Translations under genes and position numbers: made by a program | Shown here: in pieces, positions 25,862 through 34,049 of the stretch | How positions within the stretch are numbered: the stretch's first letter is position 1 | Layout of the letters: each line of letters opens with the position of its first letter | Source of the DNA: Cypionkella sp049896245 | GTDB lineage: Bacteria; Pseudomonadota; Alphaproteobacteria; Rhodobacterales; Rhodobacteraceae | Direction of reading: 5' to 3' | NCBI RefSeq assembly: GCF_049896245.1 | Contig: NZ_JAFCTX010000021.1 | Location: forward strand, 1 to 64,000 | Length of the DNA: 64,000 nt | The notes under the pieces: model-generated | What the model was told of the DNA's origin: nothing | Database searches by the model: none | The model's input: the letters and a program-made list of their open reading frames with translations, nothing else

Positions 25862-26326
25862 ATGACCCCCCGCATGACCGACTATTTCAAACCGACCCAC
25901 CCCGGCGTCAAGGCGATGTTCGCGCTGGAAGCTGCGATCAAAGCCAGCGGTTTGGAGGCCAAACTGCTGCATCTGGTGAAAATGCGTGCTTCGCAGATCA
26001 ACCACTGCGCCTTCTGCCTGCATCTGCACGCGACCGAAGCCATGAGGGATGGCGAAGACCCGATGCGGCTGCATTTGCTGCCCGCGTGGCGCGAGGTTCC
26101 GCTCTATTCCGCCCGCGAACGGGCGGCGCTGGCTTGGACGGAAAGCCTGACCAATCTTGCCCAAACCGGGGCACCGGATGAAGATTACGCCGTCATCGAA
26201 GCCGCATTTTCTGCGGAAGAACGCCTGAACCTGAGCCTCGCTATCGGCGCGATCAATGTGTGGAATCGCCTCCAAACCGGTTTTCGCGCCAGCCCGGCGC
26301 TTGGCGCGCACAGCGATGCAGCCTGA
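25862..26326 (+). CDS. carboxymuconolactone decarboxylase / AhpD-like family protein
   Basis: A 154-residue helical protein of the CMD family. KASGLEAKLLHLVKMRASQINHCAFCLHLHATEAM holds the redox-active CxxC followed by His two residues on (CAFCLHLH), as in peroxidase-type AhpD proteins. It is probably an alkylhydroperoxidase-like enzyme, not a true decarboxylase. GGAG lies nine bases before the ATG at 25862, which favours that start over 25850. The sigma factor gene overlaps its last 11 bp. CMD genes are among the standard neighbours of ECF41 sigma factors. Confidence 0.9.
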   Translation: MTPRMTDYFKPTHPGVKAMFALEAAIKASGLEAKLLHLVKMRASQINHCAFCLHLHATEAMRDGEDPMRLHLLPAWREVPLYSARERAALAWTESLTNLAQTGAPDEDYAVIEAAFSAEERLNLSLAIGAINVWNRLQTGFRASPALGAHSDAA

Positions 26327-27221
26327 GGCCACCAGCCTCTTTGAGACGCAGCGGCCCCGGCTGCTGCGCCTCGCTTACCGGATGCTGGGATCGCGCGCCG
26401 AGGCGGAAGACATTGTGCAAGATGCCTATCTGCGCTGGCACAAACGCGACCCGTCGCAGATCGACAGCCCCGCCGCTTACCTCACCCGCATCGTCACCCG
26501 GCTGTGCCTTGATACGATCAAATCCGCCCGCCACCGCCGTGAGGCTTATGTCGGCAGTTGGCTGCCAGAGCCGCTGACCGAGCCCGAAGACGACAGCCTG
26601 CGCGCCGACAATCTGACGCTGACCCTGATGCTGGCGCTGGAACGGCTGTCGCCGTTGGAACGTGCCGCTTTCCTTTTGTGCGATGTGTTTGAAACTCCCA
26701 TCGCCGAGATCGCCCGCACCCTCAACCGCGACCCAGATGCGGTGCGGCAACTCGCCTCGCGCGCCCGCCGCCATGTACAATCCGAGCGCCCGCGCTACCG
26801 CGTTGCCCAAGAGGAAGGCGAAAAAATCACCCATGCTTTCTTCCAAGCCACCCGCAACGGCGATATCGCCGCGCTACAAACTCTTTTAGCGCAAGGTGTG
26901 ACAATGCATTCGGATGGCGGCAGCAAAGTCTCGACTTTCCCGAAAGTCATCATCGGGCTGGCCAAGTTGCTCCGGCTGTTTGCCAGCCTGACCCGCAAGT
27001 ATGGCCCATCCGAGCAGATGATCCGACTGATGTGGAACGACGGCTTGCCCGGCTATGTCAGCACCTACAACGGTGTGCTGCAAACCACCACGTTTGCGAT
27101 CGACAATGGCCAGATCACCGCAATTTACCGCATCCGCAACCCCGACAAACTGGCGCGCCTGCCCGAGTCAGATTGGGCGCTGTCGGACTGGTCCAGTACG
27201 GATACGATACGTCCACACTAA
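26316..27221 (+). CDS. ECF41 (SigJ-type) RNA polymerase sigma factor with C-terminal SnoaL-like domain
   Basis: A 301-residue ECF sigma factor. Sigma2 is residues ~8-75 (FETQRPRLLRLAYRMLGSRAEAEDIVQDAYLRW) and sigma4 is ~105-165 (LERLSPLERAAFLLCDVFETPIAEIARTL). In place of an anti-sigma partner it has a ~100-residue C-terminal extension containing HSDGGSK, a variant of the ECF41 DGGGK motif, and the terminal NPDKL motif. In ECF41 proteins this extension controls activity. The target promoter match at 25592 implies that it reads its own operon, but the leading target gene there is now a remnant. Confidence 0.92.
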   Translation: MQPEATSLFETQRPRLLRLAYRMLGSRAEAEDIVQDAYLRWHKRDPSQIDSPAAYLTRIVTRLCLDTIKSARHRREAYVGSWLPEPLTEPEDDSLRADNLTLTLMLALERLSPLERAAFLLCDVFETPIAEIARTLNRDPDAVRQLASRARRHVQSERPRYRVAQEEGEKITHAFFQATRNGDIAALQTLLAQGVTMHSDGGSKVSTFPKVIIGLAKLLRLFASLTRKYGPSEQMIRLMWNDGLPGYVSTYNGVLQTTTFAIDNGQITAIYRIRNPDKLARLPESDWALSDWSSTDTIRPH

Positions 27222-27266
27222 GGCGCAGCTTTGCGCAAGGCCCGATTCATTTTGAAGCAGTCGCGA

Positions 27267-27280
27267 CGGAAACCTTTCCG
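27267..27280. promoter_or_regulatory. inverted repeat upstream of the RND pump
   Basis: CGGAAA-CC-TTTCCG has perfect 6-bp arms in the 192-bp gap between the sigma gene and the RND adaptor. It could be an operator; no TetR or MarR regulator gene is adjacent. Confidence 0.3.
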
Positions 27281-27413
27281 GGCGGCGTAAAAGAATTATC
27301 TTGCACGCAACCTTGTCACTGCTTGCGCTCCTCTCATTTTGCTTTGCCCAAGCCTCGCCCCCAATCAGTCTCGCCCAGTGTTGCCTTCAGAATAATCAAA
27401 AAACGGACCCTCT

Positions 27414-28649
27414 ATGTCGCATCCCTCGCCCGCCCAAAGCCCGCGCATCGCTTTTCGGCGGTTTAGCCTTATCTCTTTGATCGCTCTGCTTTTGCTGACA
27501 ACCGAGGTCACTGCGCAAACCCCACCGCGTGGCGCGCCACAGGGGCCGACCAGTGTCGGCACCGTCACCGTGCAAACCGTGGAAGTGCCCTATATCCGCA
27601 CGTTGCCGGGCCGCGCTGTCGCCTTCGAGACCGGCGAGATCAGGGCGCGCGTCAGCGGCGTGGTGGAAGAAATCCTCTACGCCGCAGGTGACACGCTGAG
27701 CCCCGGCGATCCGATGTTCAAGATAGAGGATATCACCTATGTCGCGGCCTTCGCCTCGGCCAAAGCCGCCGTTGCAGGCGCAGAAGTGCAGGTCAAAACC
27801 ACCCGCGCCACGGTGGATCGCTACAAGACACTACAAGGCAACGCAGTCAGCCAAGCCGATCTGCAAACGGCGCAAGCTGCCGCCGCCTCGGCAGAGGCCG
27901 GTTTTGCCGCTGCCAAGGCTACACTGGATGTCGCCCAAATTGATCTGGATCGCACCATCGTGCGCAGCCCGATCACCGGCATCGCGGGCATATCAAACGT
28001 CTCGATCGGCGCATTGGTCACCGCGAACCAAACCGATGCTTTGGCGACCGTCACACGGCTGGACCCAATCTATATTGATGTCAGCGATTCCAGCGCAGGC
28101 ATGCTGCGCATCCGCGCACAGATCGACGATGGCAGCCTGAAACTTGGCACCAAGGTTGGTGTCGCGCTGGTGCTGGAGGATGGCCAGACCTATGACGGCG
28201 AAGGCACCGTGGTGGTGCTGGGCAACGTGGTCTCCGCCACCACCGGCACCTTCGATCTGAGGGTGCAGTTTGATAACCCCAAGCGGCTGATTTTGCCCGG
28301 CCAATTCCTGCGGGTGAAGCTGACGCTTGGCACCACCAGCGCCAAACTGGTGCCACAGCGCGCCACGGGCCGTACCTCGGATGGCACACTGACGGTGTTT
28401 GTGGCGAAAGATGGCGTGGCGAAAAAGGTGGCGCTGACCAGTTCCGGCAGCCAAGACAACGCCTGGATCATCACTGGCGGCATCGAGGACGGTGATCTGG
28501 TGATTGTTGATGGCCTGACCAACCTGCGCGACGGTGCAGCGATCAAACCGGTGCCTGTCTCGATTGATGCCGATGGCGTGGTGCATGACGCCAGCCCCGA
28601 AACAGCCGCCGATGCAAGCAAACCTGCCGCCACCACCGGGAATAACTAA
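27414..28649 (+). CDS. RND efflux pump periplasmic adaptor (membrane fusion protein)
   Basis: A 411-residue secreted adaptor. The N-terminal 35 residues form a signal peptide (LISLIALLLLTTEVTAQ). The order of domains is lipoyl half (VPYIRTLPGRAVAFETGEIRARVSGVVEEILYAAGDTL), an alpha-hairpin rich in Ala (SAKAAVAGAEVQVKTTRATV), lipoyl return (DRTIVRSPITGIAGISNVSIG), a beta-barrel and a membrane-proximal domain. The AcrA/MexA-type 'R(S/A)P(I/F)xGxIG' motif is clear. It bridges the inner-membrane pump to an outer-membrane factor. The pump gene follows 3 bp after the stop. Confidence 0.93.
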   Translation: MSHPSPAQSPRIAFRRFSLISLIALLLLTTEVTAQTPPRGAPQGPTSVGTVTVQTVEVPYIRTLPGRAVAFETGEIRARVSGVVEEILYAAGDTLSPGDPMFKIEDITYVAAFASAKAAVAGAEVQVKTTRATVDRYKTLQGNAVSQADLQTAQAAAASAEAGFAAAKATLDVAQIDLDRTIVRSPITGIAGISNVSIGALVTANQTDALATVTRLDPIYIDVSDSSAGMLRIRAQIDDGSLKLGTKVGVALVLEDGQTYDGEGTVVVLGNVVSATTGTFDLRVQFDNPKRLILPGQFLRVKLTLGTTSAKLVPQRATGRTSDGTLTVFVAKDGVAKKVALTSSGSQDNAWIITGGIEDGDLVIVDGLTNLRDGAAIKPVPVSIDADGVVHDASPETAADASKPAATTGNN

Positions 28650-28652
28650 GAC

Positions 28653-31600
28653 ATGGCGCGTTTTTTCATCCACCGCCCGGTCTTCGCCTGGGTTCTGGCG
28701 ATTGTTGTGATGCTGGCCGGGGCCTATTCGCTGCTGCAACTGCCCGTCTCACAATACCCCGACATCGCTCCCACCACGATCCGCGTCTCGGCCAGCTATC
28801 CGGGGGCTACCGCAGAGGCGGTGCAAACCTCGGTCACCGAGAACATCGAAGACGGTCTGACCGGGCTGGAGGGGCTGCTGTACACCGTTGGATCATCCTC
28901 CACAGGCCGTTCTACCCTGACGCTGACCTTTGACGATTCTGTCGATCCCGATGATGCGCAAACCAATGTGCAGGCCAAGGTCGACCAAATCACCCGCCGC
29001 CTGCCCGATGCGGTGCAGGATTCCGGTGTCAGCGTCAGCCGCTCGTCGTCGTCGATCCTGCTGGTGGGCTCACTTGTCTCAAAAGATGGCCGCTACAGCA
29101 CGGTGCAACTGGGCGATATCATGTCCTCGACCGTCGAAGGGGCCGTGCTGCGCACCGATGGCGTCGGCAGCATCAACTCGTTCGGTTCCGGCTATGCGAT
29201 GCGGATCTGGCTCGATCCGCTGAAACTGGCTGAATTTATGATGACCCCCGCCGATGTGGTCAACGCCGTGCAGGCGCAGAATACCACGGTCTCCATCGGC
29301 TCGCTCGGCGCGCAACCTGTGACGCGCGGCCAGCAATTCACCGCCACCATCACCGCGCAAAGCCAGCTGACCACGGTGGAGCAGTTTGAGCAAATCCGCC
29401 TGACCACCACCGCCGAAGGCAACACCGTGCGCTTGGGCGATGTGGCAACGGTCGAGATCGGCAAAGAAACCTACGGCGGCGACTCCCGCTTTAACGGTGC
29501 CAATGCCTCGGGCTTCGGGGTGAACCTCGCCAGCGGGGCCAATGCGGTGGATACCGCTGCCGCCGTGCGCGCCACCCTGACCAGCCTGCAAGCCGCGCTG
29601 CCCGAAGGCGTCGAAGTGGAATACGCCTATGACACCTCTCCCTTCGTGGAATTGTCCATCGAAAAGGTCGAACACACCCTGCTGGAAGCCATCGGTTTGG
29701 TGTTCCTTGTGATCCTCGTCTTCCTGCAAAACTGGCGCGCCACGCTGATCCCGATCATCGCAGTGCCCATCGTGCTGCTCGGCACCTTCGCCGTCTTGGG
29801 CATCCTCGGCTATTCGATCAACACCCTGACGATGTTCGCCATGGTGCTCGCCATTGGCCTCTTGGTCGATGACGCCATCGCGGTGGTGGAAAACGTTGAA
29901 CGCGTGATCGCCGAAGAACACCTGCCACCCGTTGAGGCCACCGAGAAAAGCATGACCCAGATCACCGGCGCCTTGATCGGCATCGCGCTGGTGCTGTCGG
30001 CGGTGTTCCTGCCGATGGCGTTCTCGTCAGGCTCCACCGGCGTGATCTACCGACAGTTTTCCGTCACCATCATCTCGGCGATGCTGCTCTCCGCCGCCGT
30101 CGCTTTGATCCTGACCCCCGCAATGTGCGCCACCATCCTGAAGCCGCACAAACCGAATGAGGCAGGCTGGTTCAGCACCCCGGCGCGCTGGTTCAACACC
30201 GGCTTTGGTGCTGCCACACGCGGCTATGCCAACCTGCTGGCCCGTATCCTGAAATGGCCCTTCGCCATGATCCTGGTGCTGGCTATCGTCAGCGGCGGCG
30301 TTGGCGTGATCTACAGCCGGATCAACGGCTCTTTCCTGCCCTCAGAAGATCAGGGTGTTCTGATGACGCGGATTTCACTGTCGCAGGGTTCCACCACCGC
30401 CGCGACGCTGGATGTGGTGCGACAGGTCGAGGAATATCTGAACACCGAAGAAAAAGCGGCGGTTGAATCCACCTTCGTCGCCATGGGCTTCGGCTTCAGC
30501 GGCACCGGGCAAAATCAGGCCATGGTGTTTGTGAAACTGCGCAGCTTTGACGCACGCAGCAGCGCCGATCTGTCGGCCTCTGCCGTCGCCGCCCGCGCCA
30601 GTGCCAAGTTCAAATCGCTGCGCGCAGGCACCGTGCAGTTCAACCAGCCGCCCGCCATTCAGGGCCTTGGCAACTCAGCGGGTTTCTCGATGTATCTGGT
30701 CGATCAATCGGGTGCGGGCAACGACGCCCTGTTCGCCGCCGCCGCCGAGCTGATCAAACAAGCGCAAGCCAGCGGTCGTGTCACCAACCTGCGCAACGGC
30801 GCATCCGAGGATGAAGCGGCGCTGAAGCTGGTGATTGATCAGGAAAAAGCCGCCGCCTTGGGCGTGTCTTTGACCGAGGTGAACGCGATGCTCTCAACCG
30901 TGTTTGCGGGCGACGAGGTCAATGATTTCCAGCTTGGCACCGCCTTGCGCCCGGTGATCGTGCAGGGGGCCGCGAGCGCACGGATGCAGCCCGAGGATGT
31001 GCTGGCATGGTTCGCCCGCAACAACGCAGGCGAGATGGTGCCGTTCTCGGCGTTCTCGAAAACCGAATGGGCACCAGTCGCCCCCAGCCTTTCGCGGATC
31101 GACGCGCTGCCTGCGGTGCAGATCAATGGCGCGCAGGCCGATGGCACCTCGTCGGGTGAAGCGATGGATACGATGGAGGAATTGGCCTCGGCCATGCCCG
31201 GCGGCTACGGCGTGGCGTGGACTGATCTGTCTTATCAAGAACGCCAATCCGGCAACCAGGCGCCCTATCTTTACGCGCTGTCAGCGCTGGTGGTGTTCCT
31301 GTGTCTGGCGGCCTTGTATGAAAGCTGGGCGATCCCGTTTTCAGTGATGCTGGCGGTTCCGGTGGGCATCTTGGGCGCATTGCTGGCGGCTTGGTTGTTT
31401 GGGCAGTCGAATGACGTGTATTTCAAGGTAGGTTTGCTGACGACCATCGGCCTTGCCGCGAAGAACGCCATCCTGATCATCGAATTCGCGCGCGAGTTGG
31501 AAACCCATGGCCGCACCCCCATACAAGCAGCCCTTGAGGCCGCCCGCACGCGCCTGAGGCCGATCCTGATGACCTCGCTGGCGTTTATCCTTGGCGTGCT

Positions 31601-31763
31601 GCCCTTGGCGATTGCCACCGGGGCAGGTGCTGGCGCGCAAAACGCCATCGGCATCGGCGTGCTGGGCGGGATGCTGTCGGCCACCGTGCTGGGCATCTTC
31701 ATGGTGCCGTCATTCTATGTCGTGGTGCGCAGGCTGACGATGAAGCGGGCGAAGGCAGTCTGA
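28653..31763 (+). CDS. RND efflux pump inner-membrane permease (HAE1/AcrB family)
   Basis: A 1036-residue proton-driven multidrug exporter with twelve membrane helices and two large periplasmic loops. Seen directly: MARFFIHRPVFAWVLAIVVML (helix 1), the paired Asp proton relay in helix 4 (LAIGLLVDDAIAVVENVER), the second-half ALYESWAIPFSVMLAVPVGI, the helix 10 Lys region (GLLTTIGLAAKNAILIIEFAREL) and the C-terminal helices ending VPSFYVVVRRL. The length is typical. No TolC-like outer-membrane gene follows, so the pump must borrow one. It ends at a strong hairpin terminator. Confidence 0.96.
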   Translation: MARFFIHRPVFAWVLAIVVMLAGAYSLLQLPVSQYPDIAPTTIRVSASYPGATAEAVQTSVTENIEDGLTGLEGLLYTVGSSSTGRSTLTLTFDDSVDPDDAQTNVQAKVDQITRRLPDAVQDSGVSVSRSSSSILLVGSLVSKDGRYSTVQLGDIMSSTVEGAVLRTDGVGSINSFGSGYAMRIWLDPLKLAEFMMTPADVVNAVQAQNTTVSIGSLGAQPVTRGQQFTATITAQSQLTTVEQFEQIRLTTTAEGNTVRLGDVATVEIGKETYGGDSRFNGANASGFGVNLASGANAVDTAAAVRATLTSLQAALPEGVEVEYAYDTSPFVELSIEKVEHTLLEAIGLVFLVILVFLQNWRATLIPIIAVPIVLLGTFAVLGILGYSINTLTMFAMVLAIGLLVDDAIAVVENVERVIAEEHLPPVEATEKSMTQITGALIGIALVLSAVFLPMAFSSGSTGVIYRQFSVTIISAMLLSAAVALILTPAMCATILKPHKPNEAGWFSTPARWFNTGFGAATRGYANLLARILKWPFAMILVLAIVSGGVGVIYSRINGSFLPSEDQGVLMTRISLSQGSTTAATLDVVRQVEEYLNTEEKAAVESTFVAMGFGFSGTGQNQAMVFVKLRSFDARSSADLSASAVAARASAKFKSLRAGTVQFNQPPAIQGLGNSAGFSMYLVDQSGAGNDALFAAAAELIKQAQASGRVTNLRNGASEDEAALKLVIDQEKAAALGVSLTEVNAMLSTVFAGDEVNDFQLGTALRPVIVQGAASARMQPEDVLAWFARNNAGEMVPFSAFSKTEWAPVAPSLSRIDALPAVQINGAQADGTSSGEAMDTMEELASAMPGGYGVAWTDLSYQERQSGNQAPYLYALSALVVFLCLAALYESWAIPFSVMLAVPVGILGALLAAWLFGQSNDVYFKVGLLTTIGLAAKNAILIIEFARELETHGRTPIQAALEAARTRLRPILMTSLAFILGVLPLAIATGAGAGAQNAIGIGVLGGMLSATVLGIFMVPSFYVVVRRLTMKRAKAV

Positions 31764-31768
31764 CTGTG

Positions 31769-31806
31769 AACCGAAAGAAAACGCTCCAGTGGAGCGTTTT
31801 CCGGTT
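31769..31806 (+). terminator. rho-independent terminator after the RND operon
   Basis: GAAAACGCTCC-AGT-GGAGCGTTTTC is a perfect 11-bp stem (31777-31801), extended by AACCG/CGGTT outer pairs, with the T-run in the 3' arm. Confidence 0.85.
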
Positions 31807-31869
31807 CATTGCGCGTAAGGCGGAACGCCGTCGAGCAAGGGGTGTGGTGCAGCAAACCGTCGCTTCGTA

Positions 31870-31955
31870 ATCTGGCCGCGCCTGACTGGGCTGGCGCGGG
31901 AACGCGCCTGCCGAGGGCAGGCAGGCGCGGCCAGATTTGTCTGCGGCCAAATCTG
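31870..31955. repeat. two overlapping, mutually exclusive hairpins between convergent genes
   Basis: A 15-bp perfect inverted repeat, ATCTGGCCGCGCCTG (31870-31884) against 31922-31936, shares its right arm with a second perfect 9-bp inverted repeat, CCAGATTTG (31931-31939) against CAAATCTGG (31947-31955). Only one can form at a time. It lies between the RND terminator and the 3' end of gfa and could be a bidirectional terminator or an attenuator-like switch. Confidence 0.6.
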
Positions 31956-31974
31956 GCAAGAACAACCGTTGTGC

Positions 31975-32547
31975 CTACTTCAGCACCCCATTCGCCTTCG
32001 CGGTAAACGTCGCGATATAGTCCATCAACCCCGGCGACAGCGCATCCGATGGCGGCAAGCCCAATTCATTCAGCCGCGCCCGGATGCCGTCCATCTTCGC
32101 GGGGTCCGTGCCGCCCTCAATCACCGAAGACACAAAGGCCGCAAACGTCGGCGCGGCAAAACCCTCGGTCGCCGACAACTCGGTATGGATGAACGACAGC
32201 CCGGTGAACGGATGATTGGCCCGCGTCACTGGCCCGTGCATATGCACGCCGCAACCCTTGCAGGCATGACGCTGGATCAGCGCCGCGCCATCCACCACCG
32301 CCAGTTTACCCGCGTTCTTGGTGACCTTCACGTTGTCGGATGTCACCACCGACACCATCGAAAACGCCGCCCCCGCAGGCTTCCAGCATTTGGTGCAGCC
32401 GCAGACATGATTGTGCAGACAATCCGAGCCGATCTCGACCACCACCGGATCGCTCTTGCAATGACAAGTCAATGTGCCGCCCGCGAAACCCGCTTTGCCA
32501 GGCTTCACACCGCCATCAACCGATGGATGAATGGAAACAGATGCCAT
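31975..32547 (-). CDS. gfa: S-(hydroxymethyl)glutathione synthase (Gfa)
   Basis: A 190-residue zinc protein that speeds condensation of formaldehyde with glutathione, feeding glutathione-dependent formaldehyde dehydrogenase. The zinc ligands are in LTCHCKSDPV, HVCGCTKCW and HACKGCGVHMHGP, in the spacing of the Gfa family, and the length is normal. The start at 32547 has GGGAG eight bases upstream. No adh or fgh gene is beside it in this window. Confidence 0.93.
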   Translation of the reverse strand: MASVSIHPSVDGGVKPGKAGFAGGTLTCHCKSDPVVVEIGSDCLHNHVCGCTKCWKPAGAAFSMVSVVTSDNVKVTKNAGKLAVVDGAALIQRHACKGCGVHMHGPVTRANHPFTGLSFIHTELSATEGFAAPTFAAFVSSVIEGGTDPAKMDGIRARLNELGLPPSDALSPGLMDYIATFTAKANGVLK

Positions 32548-32636
32548 GAAATTTCTCCCTGAACCGACCCTCCTCCCGGGCCTCAAGGCAAAGCCTAGAC
32601 CTGCGGACAGAGTCGGACAAGCGGCGTTCCCGCCGC

Positions 32637-33872
32637 TTAAAGCGGTTCAGATGTCGGTTTCCCGGCATAGCGATCCGCCAGATGGAACAGCAGCGGATTG
32701 ACCAGAATAGACAACAGCGCCGCCGCCACCACCAGATCGCGTGCGCCAACCGGCACGATCTTCAGGCTCACCCCCATCCCGATCAGGATGAACGAAAACT
32801 CTCCAACCTGCGCCAGCGATGCCGCCAGCACAAACCCGGCCGAGCGATCATGGCCAAACCAGCGCATCAAAACGTAAGCCGCCACCGACTTGATCCCCAG
32901 CACGATCACCACCGTGCCCGCCAGCGCCAAAGGCTGCGTCCAGATCACCGACGGGTTGAACAACATCCCCACCGACACGAAGAACAGCACCGCAAACGCA
33001 TCCCGCAGCGGCAGCGTGTCCTTCATCGCTTGCGTCGAAAGGGTGGACGATGCCATCACCATGCCGGCGAAAAACGCCCCCAGCGCAAAACTTACGCCAA
33101 AGAACACCGCCGAGCCGTAAGCCACGCCCAAGGCAATCGCCAGCACCGCCAGCCGGAACAACTCGCGCTGCCCGGTGTGCATCGAGTAGTGCAAAACCAT
33201 CGGGATCACCCGCGCACCCACAATCAGCATCAGCCCGATAAAGCCTGCAACCTTTGCCCCGGTCAGCAGCAGTGTCGCCCCAAGCGGCCCAAAGCCCCAA
33301 CTGGCCACCGCCGCCGCTTCACCCTCAACCGGCACCGTAACACCGCCCATCACTCCGGCGAGCGGCGGGATCAACACCAGCACCACCACCATCACCAGAT
33401 CTTCAACGATCAGCCAGCCCACCGCCAGCTTGCCGGTCTCATCCTTCAAAATCCCTCGGCTTTGCAGCGCCCGCAGCAGCACCACGGTCGAGGCCACCGA
33501 CAGCGACAGCCCAAAGATCACCCCGGCCCCAATGCCCCAGCCCAAAGCCCACGCCAAACCCACGCCCGCAGCCGTCGCCACCGCGATCTGCCCCAAAGCC
33601 CCCGGCACCGCCGCCGCCTTCACCGCCAACAAATCCTTCAGCGAGAAATGCAGCCCAACCCCGAACATCAGCAAGATCACCCCGATCTCGGCCAATTCAT
33701 TCGCCAAATCCTGATTGGCGACAAACCCCGGCGTGAACGGCCCGATGATCACCCCCGCCATCAGATAACCCGCAATCAACGGCAACCTGAACCGATGCGC
33801 CACAAGGCCCAACACAAAGGCCATCGACAGACCTATGGCAATAATCGCGATCAGTGGCGTGTCATGCGTCAT
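32637..33872 (-). CDS. cation/proton antiporter (CPA2, YbaL/KefB-like), lacking the RCK domain
   Basis: A 411-residue membrane protein of about twelve helices. The Na_H_exchanger core is complete: RFRLPLIAGYLMAGVIIGPFTPG, LAEIGVILLMFGVGLHFSLKDLL, the ion-binding SLSVASTVVLLRALQ, SFALGAFFAGMVMASS and LFFVSVGMLFNPSVI. It ends right after the last helix (LADRYAGKPTSEPL). YbaL and KefB relatives usually carry a further ~150-residue TrkA-N/RCK regulatory domain, which is absent here. AAGGAG precedes the ATG at 33872. It is monocistronic and divergent from the glycosylase gene. Whether the ion is K+ or Na+ cannot be told. Confidence 0.9.
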   Translation of the reverse strand: MTHDTPLIAIIAIGLSMAFVLGLVAHRFRLPLIAGYLMAGVIIGPFTPGFVANQDLANELAEIGVILLMFGVGLHFSLKDLLAVKAAAVPGALGQIAVATAAGVGLAWALGWGIGAGVIFGLSLSVASTVVLLRALQSRGILKDETGKLAVGWLIVEDLVMVVVLVLIPPLAGVMGGVTVPVEGEAAAVASWGFGPLGATLLLTGAKVAGFIGLMLIVGARVIPMVLHYSMHTGQRELFRLAVLAIALGVAYGSAVFFGVSFALGAFFAGMVMASSTLSTQAMKDTLPLRDAFAVLFFVSVGMLFNPSVIWTQPLALAGTVVIVLGIKSVAAYVLMRWFGHDRSAGFVLAASLAQVGEFSFILIGMGVSLKIVPVGARDLVVAAALLSILVNPLLFHLADRYAGKPTSEPL

Positions 33873-34049
33873 CCAAAACTCCTTGGGGATATGACCTAAA
33901 CTGGGGCCTGCAAGCCCCGCGATCAACCTGTTAAATCGACCGATTTGGTCACAATTTCCCCGCCAATATGTCACTATGTTACCACATGCCGCGCAGCGCG
34001 CAAAAAACGTCGCTGTTGACCTCTCCGCTTGGCCTGCTACCCCTAGCGC

